Shown: positions 9,649 to 23,600 of the stretch, one piece after another | Layout: each line of letters opens with the position of its first letter | How positions within the stretch are numbered: the first letter of the stretch is position 1 | Origin: Microbulbifer sp. THAF38 | Lineage (GTDB): Bacteria; Pseudomonadota; Gammaproteobacteria; Pseudomonadales; Cellvibrionaceae | Assembly (NCBI RefSeq): GCF_009363535.1 | Contig: NZ_CP045369.1 | Location: 517,501 to 581,500 of the forward strand | Reading direction: 5' to 3' | DNA length: 64,000 bases | Program-made: the position numbers and the translations under genes | The notes under the pieces: model-generated | Told to the model about the DNA's origin: nothing | The model's input: the letters and a program-made list of their open reading frames with translations, nothing else | Database searches by the model: none

Positions 9649-10338
9649 ATGCGTTGGACAGCTCTTTCTTTACTACTGTTGAATTTCGGCGTTTTCGCTT
9701 GGTTTGTCAGCACCACAACCGCTGAAAAAGAGAGGGTAAGGATCGCCGACAAGCGGGCGGAGGCCCAGATTCAGGGTATTACCCTGGTCAGCGAAATGTC
9801 GCGGAAGGATCTATCTCCTCTGGCAGCGCCTTCTGCGCCGCCACCTGCCGAGCACTCAGCAGAACAGCTTTGTACATTACTTGGCCCCTTTGCAGAGGAA
9901 TTCCTGGGTGAGGCGATAGTACAGCGCTTAAAGGCCTTACAGGTTGACGCCATTTTGCGAGATGTGGAAATGCAGGGGCAGATGCGTTATTGGGTCTTTC
10001 TGCCCCCCTTAAATTCCCGTCGAGAAGCCTATAACCGCTTGCGTGAATTGCAGGCGCAGGGGATCGATAGCTATGTGATTCCCAAGGGGGCGCTGGCGGA
10101 TGGAATTTCCTTTGGTATTTTTAGTGAACGTTTACGGGCTGAATCACTGACCAGTGAGCTGCTTGAGAAAGGGATTCGCGCGCAATTCCGTGAGGAGCCA
10201 CAGACCCATAGCGAACGCTGGATTGTGTTGGTACCAGGGGCATCCGATGATTTGGCTCCCGAGTTTTGGCTCCAGCTACAGCAGGAGTACCCCGATTTGG
10301 ATCGTCGTCGAAATCTCTGTGCAGAGGTGGCGGGTTGA
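9649..10338 (+). CDS. SPOR-domain-like membrane-anchored protein
   Basis: This 229-residue protein has an N-terminal membrane anchor (about residues 5-22), a Pro/Ala-rich linker (about 60-70), then a region resembling SPOR repeats (about 75-145: LGPF, a YWVFLPP strand, a YVIPKGALADGISFGIFS turn). SPOR domains bind denuded glycan strands at the division septum. Identification rests on these strands and on position: a SPOR protein follows coaX in related genomes. It begins 17 bases after coaX and is the last gene before the tRNA promoter. Confidence 0.8.
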   Translation: MRWTALSLLLLNFGVFAWFVSTTTAEKERVRIADKRAEAQIQGITLVSEMSRKDLSPLAAPSAPPPAEHSAEQLCTLLGPFAEEFLGEAIVQRLKALQVDAILRDVEMQGQMRYWVFLPPLNSRREAYNRLRELQAQGIDSYVIPKGALADGISFGIFSERLRAESLTSELLEKGIRAQFREEPQTHSERWIVLVPGASDDLAPEFWLQLQQEYPDLDRRRNLCAEVAG

Positions 10339-10450
10339 AAGGGGTTGGGCTATAGGTCTAGATCCTCAAACGCTGATCGTACGCGGCCGTTTTTTGCTGC
10401 ATGTAGCAATAGGCGACACAAAAAATTCTGATTTATCTGCAAAAAGGGTG

Positions 10451-10479
10451 TTGCTTGTCGGGATAACTTCCCCTAGAAT
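10451..10479 (+). promoter_or_regulatory. Sigma-70 promoter of the tRNA-tuf operon
   Basis: TTGCTT (10451-10456), a 17-base spacer and TAGAAT (10474-10479) are followed by a GC-rich discriminator CCCGCCTCC, typical of stringently controlled stable-RNA promoters. The first tRNA starts about 47 bases after the expected start site. Confidence 0.82.
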
Positions 10480-10532
10480 CCCGCCTCCATTGACGAGGGT
10501 GACAATTCAACTTCGACAATGGATGGGATAGG

Positions 10533-10608
10533 GCTGGCGTAGCTCAGTTGGTAGAGCAGCTGACTTGTAATCAGCCGGTCGGGGGTTCGACTCCTCTCGC
10601 CAGCTCCA
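10533..10608 (+). tRNA. tRNA-Thr (anticodon TGT)
   Basis: The 76-nt cloverleaf has acceptor arms GCTGGCG/CGCCAGC, anticodon TGT at 10566-10568 and an encoded CCA. First of four clustered tRNAs, matching thrU-tyrU-glyT-thrT upstream of tufB in Escherichia coli. Confidence 0.97.
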
Positions 10609-10675
10609 TTTTTATCCCGGCGCTGTCCAGCATTAAGTTTTGTAGCTAAGTCTGTGAAATTTAAAGAAAAAAATG

Positions 10676-10704
10676 TTGACAGCGCGGCGGAAGGTGTAGA
10701 GAAT
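10676..10704 (+). promoter_or_regulatory. Internal promoter before tRNA-Tyr
   Basis: TTGACA (10676-10681), 17 bases, GAGAAT (10699-10704), then the GC-rich discriminator GCACCCCGC. The predicted start lies under 10 bases before the mature tRNA-Tyr. The perfect -35 and spacer make this more than chance. Confidence 0.65.
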
Positions 10705-10719
10705 GCACCCCGCATTGAG

Positions 10720-10803
10720 GCAGGGGTTCCCGAGTGGCCAAAGGGATCAGACTGTAAATCTGACGCGAAAGCTTCGGTGGTTCGAATCCACCCCCCTGCA
10801 CCA
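10720..10803 (+). tRNA. tRNA-Tyr (anticodon GTA)
   Basis: The 84-nt class II tRNA has a long variable arm, acceptor arms GCAGGGG/CCCCTGC, anticodon GTA at 10754-10756 and an encoded CCA. Confidence 0.97.
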
Positions 10804-10863
10804 TTTTTTACACCGTAAGGTGTTGCCGGCGAAACAGGTAGTTTCGTCTGGAGGCTCCCGCAA

Positions 10864-10937
<74 letters not shown>

Positions 10938-11006
10938 ATTATGGGTTCGGCTGGAATGCTCTCCAAAACGGCAAGCCTTGTGGTCGCCTAGAAAAGGCGG
11001 TGATTT

Positions 11007-11081
11007 GCTCATGTAGCTCAGGGGTAGAGCACACCCTTGGTAAGGGTGAGGTCGGCGGTTCAAATCCGCCCATGAGCTCCA
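11007..11081 (+). tRNA. tRNA-Thr (anticodon GGT)
   Basis: The 75-nt cloverleaf has acceptor arms GCTCATG/CATGAGC, anticodon GGT at 11039-11041 and an encoded CCA. With the TGT isoacceptor it gives two threonine tRNAs in one cluster. Confidence 0.97.
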
Positions 11082-11090
11082 TTTTTCAAT

Positions 11091-11125
11091 AGCCGCAAGA
11101 GTGAGAGCTCTTGCGGTTGTTTGTG
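11091..11125 (+). terminator. Hairpin between tRNA cluster and tuf (attenuator or processing stem)
   Basis: CCGCAAGAG (11093-11101) pairs with CTCTTGCGG (11108-11116) around a 6-base loop and is followed by TTGTTTGTG. The interrupted T-run suggests partial termination, allowing different tRNA and tuf output from one promoter. Confidence 0.5.
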
Positions 11126-11212
11126 TCCGGGGTCGGGGTTTTTCCGGGTCGGATGCGCATGTTCTGGACGTGGGTGGTGTCGTTAGCGGCTCATCCATAT
11201 TAGGAGGCTGCA

Positions 11213-12406
11213 ATGGCAAAAGAAAAGTTTGAACGTTCCAAGCCCCACGTGAACGTGGGCACCATCGGTCACGTTGACCACGGTAAAACCACCCTGACCG
11301 CTGCTCTGACTCGCGTATGTGCCGAGGTTTGGGGCGGTGCTGCCGTTGCTTTCGACGGTATCGACAATGCTCCAGAAGAGCGTGAGCGCGGTATCACCAT
11401 CGCTACCTCTCACGTTGAGTACGAGTCCCCGACTCGCCACTACGCGCACGTAGACTGCCCCGGACACGCCGACTACGTTAAGAACATGATCACCGGTGCT
11501 GCTCAGATGGACGGCGCTATCCTGGTATGTTCCGCAGCTGACGGCCCCATGCCGCAGACTCGTGAGCACATCCTGCTGTCCCGTCAGGTAGGTGTACCTT
11601 ACATCGTGGTATTCCTGAACAAAGCGGACATGGTAGACGACGAAGAGCTGCTCGAGCTGGTAGAAATGGAAGTTCGCGAACTTCTCGACCAGTACGAGTT
11701 CCCGGGTGACGACACTCCGATCATCGTTGGTTCTGCTCTGATGGCCCTGAACGGCGAAGACGATAACGAAATGGGTACTACCGCTGTTAAGAAGCTGGTA
11801 GAAACTCTGGACGAGTACATCCCTGAGCCGGAGCGTGCGGTAGACCTGCCGTTCCTGATGCCGATCGAAGACGTATTCTCTATCTCTGGCCGTGGTACTG
11901 TTGTTACCGGTCGTGTAGAGCGTGGTGTAATCAATACTGGCGACGAAGTTGAGATCGTTGGTATTAAAGAAACCACCACCACCACCTGTACTGGTGTTGA
12001 AATGTTCCGCAAGCTGCTCGACGAAGGTCGTGCTGGTGAGAACATCGGTGCGCTGCTGCGTGGCACCAAGCGTGACGAAGTTGAGCGTGGTCAGGTACTG
12101 GCTAAGCCGGGCTCCATCACTCCGCACACCAAGTTCGAAGCGGAAGTGTACATCCTGTCCAAGGACGAAGGTGGTCGTCACACTCCGTTCTTTAAAGGCT
12201 ACCGTCCTCAGTTCTACTTCCGTACTACCGACGTAACTGGTGCGGTAGAGCTGCCGGAAGGCACTGAAATGGTAATGCCGGGCGACAACATTCAAATGGT
12301 TGTTACCCTGATCGCTCCGATCGCCATGGAAGACGGCCTGCGTTTCGCTATCCGCGAAGGTGGTCGTACCGTAGGTGCGGGCGTTGTTGCTAAGATCATT
12401 GAGTAA
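11213..12406 (+). CDS. tuf: Elongation factor Tu (first copy)
   Basis: EF-Tu delivers aminoacyl-tRNA to the ribosome as a GTP ternary complex. At 397 residues it is the usual length. The P-loop GHVDHGKT (19-26), the switch II DCPGH and the NKADM base motif are all intact. AGGAGG-type ribosome site precedes the ATG. The protein is identical to the copy at 28327; I count nine synonymous base differences over the gene. This copy is the tRNA-linked one (tufB position) and is followed by tRNA-Trp. Confidence 0.98.
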   Translation: MAKEKFERSKPHVNVGTIGHVDHGKTTLTAALTRVCAEVWGGAAVAFDGIDNAPEERERGITIATSHVEYESPTRHYAHVDCPGHADYVKNMITGAAQMDGAILVCSAADGPMPQTREHILLSRQVGVPYIVVFLNKADMVDDEELLELVEMEVRELLDQYEFPGDDTPIIVGSALMALNGEDDNEMGTTAVKKLVETLDEYIPEPERAVDLPFLMPIEDVFSISGRGTVVTGRVERGVINTGDEVEIVGIKETTTTTCTGVEMFRKLLDEGRAGENIGALLRGTKRDEVERGQVLAKPGSITPHTKFEAEVYILSKDEGGRHTPFFKGYRPQFYFRTTDVTGAVELPEGTEMVMPGDNIQMVVTLIAPIAMEDGLRFAIREGGRTVGAGVVAKIIE

Positions 12407-12507
12407 TCTTTGATCTTCGTGTCGCCGGGATTCCCCGGCGGCGCAATAGATGAGAGGGTTGTCTGTAGCCCTCTCTATCTTCGGATGCTGTAGCATCCAT
12501 GCTGTAC

Positions 12508-12583
12508 AGGCCAGTAGTTCAATTGGTAGAGCACCGGTCTCCAAAACCGGCTGTTGGGGGTTCGAGTCCCTCCTGGCCTGCCA
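12508..12583 (+). tRNA. tRNA-Trp (anticodon CCA)
   Basis: The 76-nt cloverleaf has acceptor arms AGGCCAG/CTGGCCT, anticodon CCA at 12541-12543 and an encoded CCA end. It lies between tuf and secE, an arrangement shared with many gammaproteobacteria. Confidence 0.97.
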
Positions 12584-12653
12584 TTTTAAACACTCCACTT
12601 GAAATAAGTTTAGGGGTGTCGCAAGACCCTACTTTTCAGTGGGGCTTTTGTGT

Positions 12654-12681
12654 TTTTGAGCACTAAGGGCTTATCTATAGT
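12654..12681 (+). promoter_or_regulatory. Candidate secE promoter
   Basis: A good -10 TATAGT (12676-12681) sits 16 bases after a weak -35 TTTTGA (12654-12659). The 10-base direct repeat CTAAGGGCTT at 12663-12672 and 12685-12694 brackets the -10; the second copy also supplies the AAGGG ribosome site for secE. Confidence 0.4.
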
Positions 12682-12699
12682 GCGCTAAGGGCTTCATAT

Positions 12700-13068
12700 A
12701 TGAATGCTAAAGCAGAAGCGAAAACCTTTCGTCTTGACGGCCTGAAGTGGCTGCTAATAGTGCTGCTGGTTGGTGGTGCTGTAGCGGGCAATTCTTATTA
12801 TGCCGAATTTCCCCTGATTTACCGCGTACTGGCAGTGACTGCAATCTGCCTGGCTGCCCTGGTTGTTGCGGTGAATACTGCGAAGGGTAATGCACTCTGG
12901 CAACTTTTGCGCGAGGCGCAAACAGAAGTCAGGCGCGTGGTTTGGCCGACTCGCCAAGAGGCCACCCAGACGACAGTGATTGTGGTGGTTTTTGTGTTGA
13001 TTATGGCGCTAATTCTCTGGGCGCTGGACTCCGCTTTAGGTTGGGCGGCATCCAAACTCATCGGCTAA
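12700..13068 (+). CDS. secE: Preprotein translocase subunit SecE
   Basis: SecE clamps the SecY channel in the inner membrane. At 122 residues it is close to the three-helix gammaproteobacterial form. Helices lie at about 15-31, 36-57 and 92-115. The conserved cytoplasmic amphipathic segment before the last helix reads REAQTEVRRVVWPTRQE. Co-transcribed with nusG 10 bases downstream, as in most bacteria. Confidence 0.95.
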   Translation: MNAKAEAKTFRLDGLKWLLIVLLVGGAVAGNSYYAEFPLIYRVLAVTAICLAALVVAVNTAKGNALWQLLREAQTEVRRVVWPTRQEATQTTVIVVVFVLIMALILWALDSALGWAASKLIG

Positions 13069-13078
13069 AGGTTGATAC

Positions 13079-13612
13079 ATGGCAAAGCATTGGTATGTGG
13101 TCCAGGCTTACTCGGGCTATGAGAAGCGTGTCGCCAGCTCTTTGAAAGAGCGTATTGAGCTACACGAAATGGACCACCTGTTTGGTGAAGTGCTGGTTCC
13201 CACCGAAGAAGTGGTGGAGATGCGAGCAGGACAAAAGCGCAAGAGTGAGCGCAAGTTCTTCCCGGGTTATGTCCTGGTGGAAATGGAACTGAATGACGAT
13301 ACCTGGCACTTGGTGAAAGAAACCCCCCGAGTGCTCGGTTTTATCGGTGGCAAGGCAGATAGGCCGGCCCCGATTACCGATCGAGAGGCCCAGGCTATCC
13401 TGAATCGAATCGACGATTCCGCCGATAAGCCCAAGCCCAAGACCCTGTTTGAACCAGGTGAAATGGTTCGGGTTATCGACGGTCCGTTTAATGATTTCAA
13501 CGGTGTGGTCGAAGAGGTCAACTACGAAAAGAGCCGCCTGCGCGTGGCCGTATTGATCTTCGGGCGCTCCACCCCCGTTGAACTGGAGTTTAGTCAGGTA
13601 GAAAAGACCTGA
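13079..13612 (+). CDS. nusG: Transcription termination/antitermination factor NusG
   Basis: NusG binds RNA polymerase, suppresses pausing and links it to Rho or ribosomal S10. The 177 residues comprise an NGN domain (about 1-110, starting [13 protein letters not shown]) and a C-terminal KOW domain (about 125-177, with [16 protein letters not shown]). It pairs with secE in one operon, followed by a terminator-like hairpin. Confidence 0.97.
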   Translation: MAKHWYVVQAYSGYEKRVASSLKERIELHEMDHLFGEVLVPTEEVVEMRAGQKRKSERKFFPGYVLVEMELNDDTWHLVKETPRVLGFIGGKADRPAPITDREAQAILNRIDDSADKPKPKTLFEPGEMVRVIDGPFNDFNGVVEEVNYEKSRLRVAVLIFGRSTPVELEFSQVEKT

Positions 13613-13631
13613 TTCCAGTGTAAATTTTTTG

Positions 13632-13663
13632 CCCTCTTTCGCCGCAAGGTGGAAGGGGGTTTT
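13632..13663 (+). terminator. Terminator-like hairpin between nusG and rplK
   Basis: CCCTCTTTC (13632-13640) pairs with GGAAGGGGG (13651-13659), including two G-U pairs. The stem extends through GCC/GGT to a GCAA tetraloop and is followed by TTTT. It would end part of the secE-nusG transcription before the L11 operon. Confidence 0.6.
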
Positions 13664-13769
13664 CGCGTCCCCGGAAAATATATTTTGTTGTTTTTTGGGG
13701 CGGGGAGCCAGCTCTCTGCCGAGAGGTAAGTTGTGGCTGGCGTTACCACCCATCTAGAGGAGAGCTGTA

Positions 13770-14201
13770 ATGGCTAAGAAAGTAGAAGCTTATATCAAGC
13801 TGCAAGTTAAGGCCGGTCAGGCCAACCCAAGTCCGCCCGTTGGTCCTGCACTGGGTCAGCACGGCGTGAACATCATGGAATTCTGTAAGGCGTTCAACGC
13901 CCAGACTCAAAGCCTTGAGCCGGGTCTGCCGGTGCCGGTTGTGATCTCTGTATACAGCGATCGCTCCTTCACCTTCATCATGAAGTCCCCGCCTGCTGCA
14001 GTACTGCTGCGCAAGGCTGCCAAGATCAAGAGCGGTTCCGGTCGTCCGAACACCGACAAGGTAGGTAAGGTTACCCGCGCTCAGATCGAAGAGATCGTAG
14101 AAATGAAGAAAGCCGACCTGACTGCATCCGATATGGACGCGGCCGTGCGCACTATCGCCGGTTCCGCACGCAGTGCCGGTATCGAAGTGGAGGGTCTCTA
14201 A
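13770..14201 (+). CDS. rplK: 50S ribosomal protein L11
   Basis: L11 (uL11, 143 residues) binds the GTPase-associated region of 23S rRNA and is needed for RelA activation and factor binding. The N-terminal lysine methylation region [16 protein letters not shown] and the proline-rich [13 protein letters not shown] are present. A strong AGAGGAGA site precedes the ATG. The stop is directly followed by the GTG of rplA with no spacing. Confidence 0.98.
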   Translation: MAKKVEAYIKLQVKAGQANPSPPVGPALGQHGVNIMEFCKAFNAQTQSLEPGLPVPVVISVYSDRSFTFIMKSPPAAVLLRKAAKIKSGSGRPNTDKVGKVTRAQIEEIVEMKKADLTASDMDAAVRTIAGSARSAGIEVEGL

Positions 14202-14897
14202 GTGGCTAAATTGAGCAAGCGTCAGCGCGTAATCGCTGAGAAAGTTGAAGCTGGTAAAGCCTACGGTATCGAAGAAGCCGTAGCTCTGCTGAAAGAGCTG
14301 TCCAACGTTAAGTTTGCAGAGACTGTAGACGCCTCTGTAAACCTGGGTATCGACCCACGTAAATCCGATCAGGCTGTTCGCGGTGCGACCACTCTGCCGC
14401 ACGGTACCGGTAAAGAAGTTCGCGTAGCTGTTTTCACCCAGGGTGCAAACGCTGATGCCGCTAAAGAAGCGGGCGCTGACCTGATCGGTATGGACGAGCT
14501 GGCTGCCGACGTTAAAGCGGGCAAGATGGACTTCGACGTAGTGATCGCTTCTCCAGATGCGATGCGCGTTGTGGGTCAGCTGGGTCAGATCCTCGGCCCG
14601 CGCGGCCTGATGCCGAACCCGAAGACTGGCACTGTAACTCCAGACGTTGCTACCGCTGTTAAAAATGCTAAAGCTGGTCAGGTGCGTTTCCGCGCTGACA
14701 AAGGCGGCATCATCCACGGTGGTATCGGCAAAGTTGCTTTCGATGCTAACTTGCTGAAAGAAAACCTGGAAGCTCTTGTAGCAGACCTGAAGAAAGCCAA
14801 GCCGGCTTCTGCAAAAGGTGTGTACCTGAAGAAGATCACCCTGAGCACCACTATGGGCCCAGGTCTGGTTATCGACCAGTCTTCCCTGAACATCTAA
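14202..14897 (+). CDS. rplA: 50S ribosomal protein L1
   Basis: L1 (uL1, 231 residues) forms the mobile stalk at the E site and in E. coli represses its own operon. It starts at GTG 14202, abutting rplK, so translation is likely coupled. The signature [15 protein letters not shown] is intact. It is followed by a long leader before rplJ rather than directly by it. Confidence 0.98.
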   Translation: MAKLSKRQRVIAEKVEAGKAYGIEEAVALLKELSNVKFAETVDASVNLGIDPRKSDQAVRGATTLPHGTGKEVRVAVFTQGANADAAKEAGADLIGMDELAADVKAGKMDFDVVIASPDAMRVVGQLGQILGPRGLMPNPKTGTVTPDVATAVKNAKAGQVRFRADKGGIIHGGIGKVAFDANLLKENLEALVADLKKAKPASAKGVYLKKITLSTTMGPGLVIDQSSLNI

Positions 14898-14975
14898 TTG
14901 AAGCTGTGCGCTAACAGTTTTAACGCACAGTAAATCGAACTTTGGGGTCCACTTGATGCTTCGGCAGAAATGTGG

Positions 14976-15157
14976 GCCGTCAAAGACCGTAGGTGCCAGG
15001 TACGTTGAGGTTTAACGTGTCTGGCTTAATCCAAGCCTCGGCCAGGTTGGCCGTTAAGAGGCTTGAGCCTACGCAGACGGTGTCGCCCAAACCAGTATTT
15101 TTACTGGATTTGAGCTTTATGCACCGGAACGGATCGGGCGTTGAGCCCGGTTTTTTT
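14976..15157 (+). promoter_or_regulatory. L10 leader of rplJL with terminator-like hairpin
   Basis: A long-range helix joins GCCGTC (14976-14981) with GACGGT (15076-15081) and CGTAGG (14988-14993) with CCTACG (15068-15073). An AAAGAC/CA internal loop between the two resembles the kink-turn of L10-binding leaders. Downstream come the hairpin CCAGTA-TTTT-TACTGG (about 15093-15108) and CGGGC-GTTGA-GCCCG (15135-15149) followed by seven T. The pairing is read from sequence; control by the L10-L7/L12 complex is inferred from the known family. Confidence 0.65.
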
Positions 15158-15176
15158 CAAATCCAGGAGTGACACT

Positions 15177-15671
15177 ATGGCTATTGGACTCGAAGACAAG
15201 AAAGCGATTGTCGCAGATGTCCAGCAAGCTGCTGAGGGTGCTCTGTCTGCGGTTGTTGCGGATTCCCGCGGCGTTACCGTAAATGACATGACTGCCCTGC
15301 GCAAAGAGGCTCGCGAGAACGGCGTTTGGTTAAAAGTCGTCCGCAATACTCTGGCGCGTCGCGCTCTGGCAGGAACCGATTACGAATGTCTGACTGACAA
15401 ATTCGTAGGTCCTAGCATCATTGCATTCTCTAACGAACACCCAGGTGCCGGCGCGCGTATCCTGAGCCAGTTCGCCAAGGGCAATGACAAGCTGGAACTG
15501 AAAGGTGCTGCCTTCGAAGGCGCGATCACCGACGTCGCATTGTTGGCAAGCCTGCCGACTTACGACGAGGCGATCGCCAAGCTGATGAGCGTATTGAAAG
15601 AAGCATCTGCTGGCAAGCTGGTCCGCACTATTGCGGCCGTTCGCGACCAAAAAGAGCAGGAAGCTGCGTAA
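15177..15671 (+). CDS. rplJ: 50S ribosomal protein L10
   Basis: L10 (uL10, 164 residues) anchors L7/L12 dimers at the ribosomal stalk and represses its own leader. The ATG at 15177 ([12 protein letters not shown]) with CAGGAG upstream is the right start; a TTG at 15141 in the same frame lies inside the leader hairpin and would add 12 non-homologous residues. The C-terminal helix that binds L7/L12 (about 130-160) is present. Confidence 0.97.
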   Translation: MAIGLEDKKAIVADVQQAAEGALSAVVADSRGVTVNDMTALRKEARENGVWLKVVRNTLARRALAGTDYECLTDKFVGPSIIAFSNEHPGAGARILSQFAKGNDKLELKGAAFEGAITDVALLASLPTYDEAIAKLMSVLKEASAGKLVRTIAAVRDQKEQEAA

Positions 15672-15748
15672 TACATTCGCTTTGGCGAATCGCGGTTTCA
15701 AAACGAAATACGAGCAGCTACTGCTCAAACCAATTCAGGTAATGACTC

Positions 15749-16114
15749 ATGTCTCTGACTAAAGAAGATATCATCAACGCTGTTGCCGAAATGTCTGTTA
15801 AGGACGTTGTTGAACTGATCGAAGCAATGGAAGAGAAGTTCGGTGTAACTGCTGCTGCAGCAGTTGTAGCCGGCCCGGCGGCTGCTGAAGCAGCTGAAGA
15901 GAAAGACTCTTTCGACGTAGTTCTGACTTCTGCAGGCGACAAGAAAGTAAACGTGATCAAGGTTGTTCGCGGCATCACCGGCCTGGGCCTGAAAGAAGCC
16001 AAGGCACTGGTTGACGGCGCTCCAAGCCCGCTGAAAGAAGGCGCAACCAAAGACGAAGCTGAAGCCGCTAAGAAAGAGCTGGAAGAAGCTGGCGCTACTG
16101 TAGAACTGAAGTAA
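15749..16114 (+). CDS. rplL: 50S ribosomal protein L7/L12
   Basis: L7/L12 (bL12, 121 residues) forms the multi-copy stalk that recruits translation GTPases. It has an N-terminal dimerisation helix (about 1-33), an Ala-rich hinge (about 34-52) and a conserved C-terminal domain with [20 protein letters not shown]. Gap of 77 bases from rplJ. Confidence 0.98.
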   Translation: MSLTKEDIINAVAEMSVKDVVELIEAMEEKFGVTAAAAVVAGPAAAEAAEEKDSFDVVLTSAGDKKVNVIKVVRGITGLGLKEAKALVDGAPSPLKEGATKDEAEAAKKELEEAGATVELK

Positions 16115-16165
16115 TTCAGTTACTGCGATTCCCGCTAGCGGTCGCGTAAAGCGACAGATAGCGGT

Positions 16166-16198
16166 AAGGCTGGTGGACTTTTGTCCGCCGGCCTTTTT
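16166..16198 (+). terminator. rplL-rpoB attenuator
   Basis: GGCTGGTGGAC (16168-16178) pairs with GTCCGCCGGCC (16183-16193) with two G-U pairs and a TTTT loop, then TTTTT. Position matches the partial terminator between rplL and rpoB known in E. coli, which lowers rpoBC relative to ribosomal protein output. The rest of the 295-base gap holds a small GTCGC/GCGAC hairpin (16141-16155) and no ORF. Confidence 0.75.
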
Positions 16199-16409
16199 GC
16201 CGTTTGCGGTACTGAGGTTTTAGCGGTGCCGGCGGTATAAAACCGTGGCAAACCTCAATTTAACCATAGCGCAGTTGCGCTGCCCGAAAGCAAGCGGAGA
16301 GGTTTCTGAACAGTGCAGGCAATCTGTATTGTTCAGAGGCTTCTCGCCCGGAGGGGCTCCCGAATGGAGTCCCACGAAGTCTTGTCACTGATCAAGCTGG
16401 GGAATTTGA

Positions 16410-20483
<4,074 letters not shown>

Positions 20484-20613
20484 GACCGATTGGTGCAAAA
20501 GCCTGTTCGCAGGTGAATTGAGACAAGTGCCGGCACCCCAAAGCTGTGGGATTGCCGGCCCGCCCGGCCCGGCGTAACGGCCGGGTTGACTACCCCCTAG
20601 TGGAGGAAAGGCC

Positions 20614-23600
20614 TTGAAAGATTTATTAAATCTGGTGAAGTCCCAGGAGCACCTGGAAGAGTTTGATGCGATTCGTATCGGTCTGGCTTCGCCGGACATG
20701 ATCCGCTCCTGGTCCTACGGCGAAGTGAAGAAGCCGGAGACCATCAACTACCGTACCTTCAAGCCCGAGCGCGAAGGTCTGTTCTGCGCCAAGATCTTCG
20801 GTCCGGTCAAGGACTACGAGTGCCTGTGCGGTAAGTACAAGCGCATGAAGCACCGCGGCATCATCTGTGAGAAGTGCGGTGTTGAAGTCACCAAAGCCAA
20901 GGTACGCCGCGAGCGTATGGGCCACATCGAACTAGCCAGCCCGGTTGCGCACATCTGGTTCCTGAAATCTCTGCCGTCCCGTATCGGTCTGCTGCTGGAT
21001 ATGACCCTGCGCGATATCGAGCGTGTGCTGTACTTCGAATCCTATGTGGTCACCGAGCCCGGCATGACTACCCTGGAGCGCGGCCAGCTGCTGAACGATG
21101 AGCAGTACTTTGAGGCGATGGAAGAGTTCGCCGACGAGTTCGAAGCGAAAATGGGTGCCGAGGCAATCCAGGAACTGATGGCAGATATCGAGCTGCCAGC
21201 GGAAATCCAGCGTCTGCGCGAAGAGATTCCGGCGACCAATTCCGAAACCAAGATCAAGAAACTGTCCAAGCGCCTGAAGTTGCTGGAAGCCTTCTACAAA
21301 TCCGGCAACAACCCGGAGTGGATGGTGATGAAGGCTCTGCCGGTTCTGCCGCCGGATCTGCGTCCGCTGGTACCGCTGGATGGTGGCCGTTTTGCGACCT
21401 CCGATCTGAACGACCTCTACCGTCGCGTGATCAACCGTAATAACCGCCTGAAGCGCCTGCTCGAGCTGAATGCGCCGGATATTATCGTGCGCAACGAAAA
21501 GCGCATGCTGCAGGAATCTGTGGACGCACTGCTGGATAACGGCCGCCGCGGCCGCGCCATCACCGGCTCCAACAAGCGCCCGCTGAAGTCCCTGGCGGAC
21601 ATGATTAAAGGTAAGCAGGGCCGCTTCCGTCAGAACCTGTTGGGTAAGCGTGTGGACTACTCCGGTCGTTCCGTGATCGTGGTTGGCCCGACCCTGCGCC
21701 TGCACCAGTGTGGTCTGCCCAAGAAAATGGCTCTGGAGCTGTTCAAACCGTTTATTTTCGGCAAGCTCGAAACTCGCGGTTTGGCCACTACCATCAAAGC
21801 CGCCAAGAAAATGGTGGAGCGCGAAGAGGCTATCGTTTGGGATATTCTCGACGAGGTGATCCGCGAGCACCCGGTGCTGCTCAACCGTGCACCGACCCTG
21901 CACCGTCTGGGTATTCAGGCGTTCGAGCCGGTACTGATTGAAGGTAAAGCGATCCAGCTGCACCCGCTGGTTTGTGCGGCCTATAACGCCGACTTTGACG
22001 GCGACCAGATGGCGGTACACGTACCCTTGACTATCGAGGCGCAGCTGGAATCCCGCGCGCTGATGATGTCCACCAACAACATCCTATCGCCAGCCAACGG
22101 TGAGCCGATCATCGTACCGTCCCAGGACGTGGTACTGGGTTTGTACTGGATGACCCGCGAGCGCGTGAATGATAAAGGCGAGGGCATGTTCTTCTCCGAT
22201 ATCAAAGAAGTGAGCCGCGCCTTCTACGCCAAGCAGGTTGGCCTGCAGGCGAGGGTTAAGGTGCGTATCCGCGAAAATATCGTCGGTGAAGATGGTGAGA
22301 AGCACGAAACCATCTCCGTACAGGACACAACTGTTGGCCGCGCGCTGCTATGGAATATCGTACCGGAAGGCCTGCCGTTCTCGCTGGTTAACCAGCCGAT
22401 GAAGAAGAAGTCCATCTCCCGTGTACTGAACGAGTGCTACCGTAAGGTGGGCCTGAAGGCGACCGTTATCTTCGCCGACCAGCTGATGTACACCGGTTTT
22501 GATTTCTCCACCAAATCCGGCTCCTCCATTGGTGTGAACGACTTCGAAATCCCGGCAGAGAAAGCTCAATTGATCGAATCCGCCGAAGCGGAAGTAAAAG
22601 AGATCGAAAGCCAGTTTGCCTCCGGTCTGGTAACCGCCGGTGAAAAATACAACAAGGTCATCGATGTTTGGTCCCGTACCAACGATAAGGTGACCCAGGC
22701 GATGATGGCGGGCATTAAGAAAGAGCCCGTGATTGACCGAGAGGGCAAAGAGACCAAGCAGGACTCTTTCAACTCTGTTTTCATGTATGCAGACTCCGGT
22801 GCACGGGGCTCCGAAGCACAGATTCGTCAGCTCGCTGGTATGCGTGGTCTGATGGCCCGACCAGACGGCTCCATTATCGAGAACGCCATTACCGCGAACT
22901 TCCGTGAAGGTCTGACCGTACAGCAGTACTTCATCTCGACCCACGGTGCTCGTAAAGGTCTGGCGGATACCGCACTGAAAACCGCGAACTCCGGTTACCT
23001 GACCCGCCGTCTGGTAGACGTTGCTCAGGACGTGGTAATTACCGAACTGGATTGTGGCACCGACGACGGCCTGACCATGGCGCCGGTGATCGAGGGCGGT
23101 GACGTTATCGAATCTCTCGGTGACCGTATCCTCGGCCGTGTTGTGGCTCGCGATGTATTGAAGCCCGGCAGCGATGAAATCGCCGTTTCCGCCGGCACCA
23201 TGATCGACGAGAAGTGGGTAGAGCGCATCGAAGCCATGGGTATCGATGAGGTTCTGGTTCGCTCCCCGATCACCTGTACCACTGCACACGGTATCTGTGC
23301 CCAGTGTTACGGCCGTGACCTGGCCCGTGGCCACCGCGCCAACCCGGGTGAATCTGTGGGCGTTGTTGCCGCACAGTCCATCGGTGAGCCGGGCACCCAG
23401 CTGACCATGCGTACCTTCCACATCGGTGGTGCTGCGAGCCGTGCTTCTGCCGCAGACAGCATCCAGGTGAAGCTGGGTGGTACCGTACGTCTGCACAATG
23501 TGAAGACCGTTAAGACCGAAGCTGGCAACCTGGTTGCGGTTTCCCGTTCCGGTGAATTGGCGATTGCCGATAGCGCCGGCCGCGAGCGCGAGCGCTACAA

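Noticed and set aside
11183..12598. 471-codon open frame antisense to the first tuf (and similar frames antisense to rpoB, rpoC, rplKA and fusA)
   Set aside because: These frames shadow highly expressed genes with biased codons; the translated sequences resemble no protein and the sense genes are certain.
15141..15176. Longer rplJ start at TTG 15141
   Set aside because: It lies inside the leader hairpin and adds residues absent from L10; ATG 15177 has the ribosome site.
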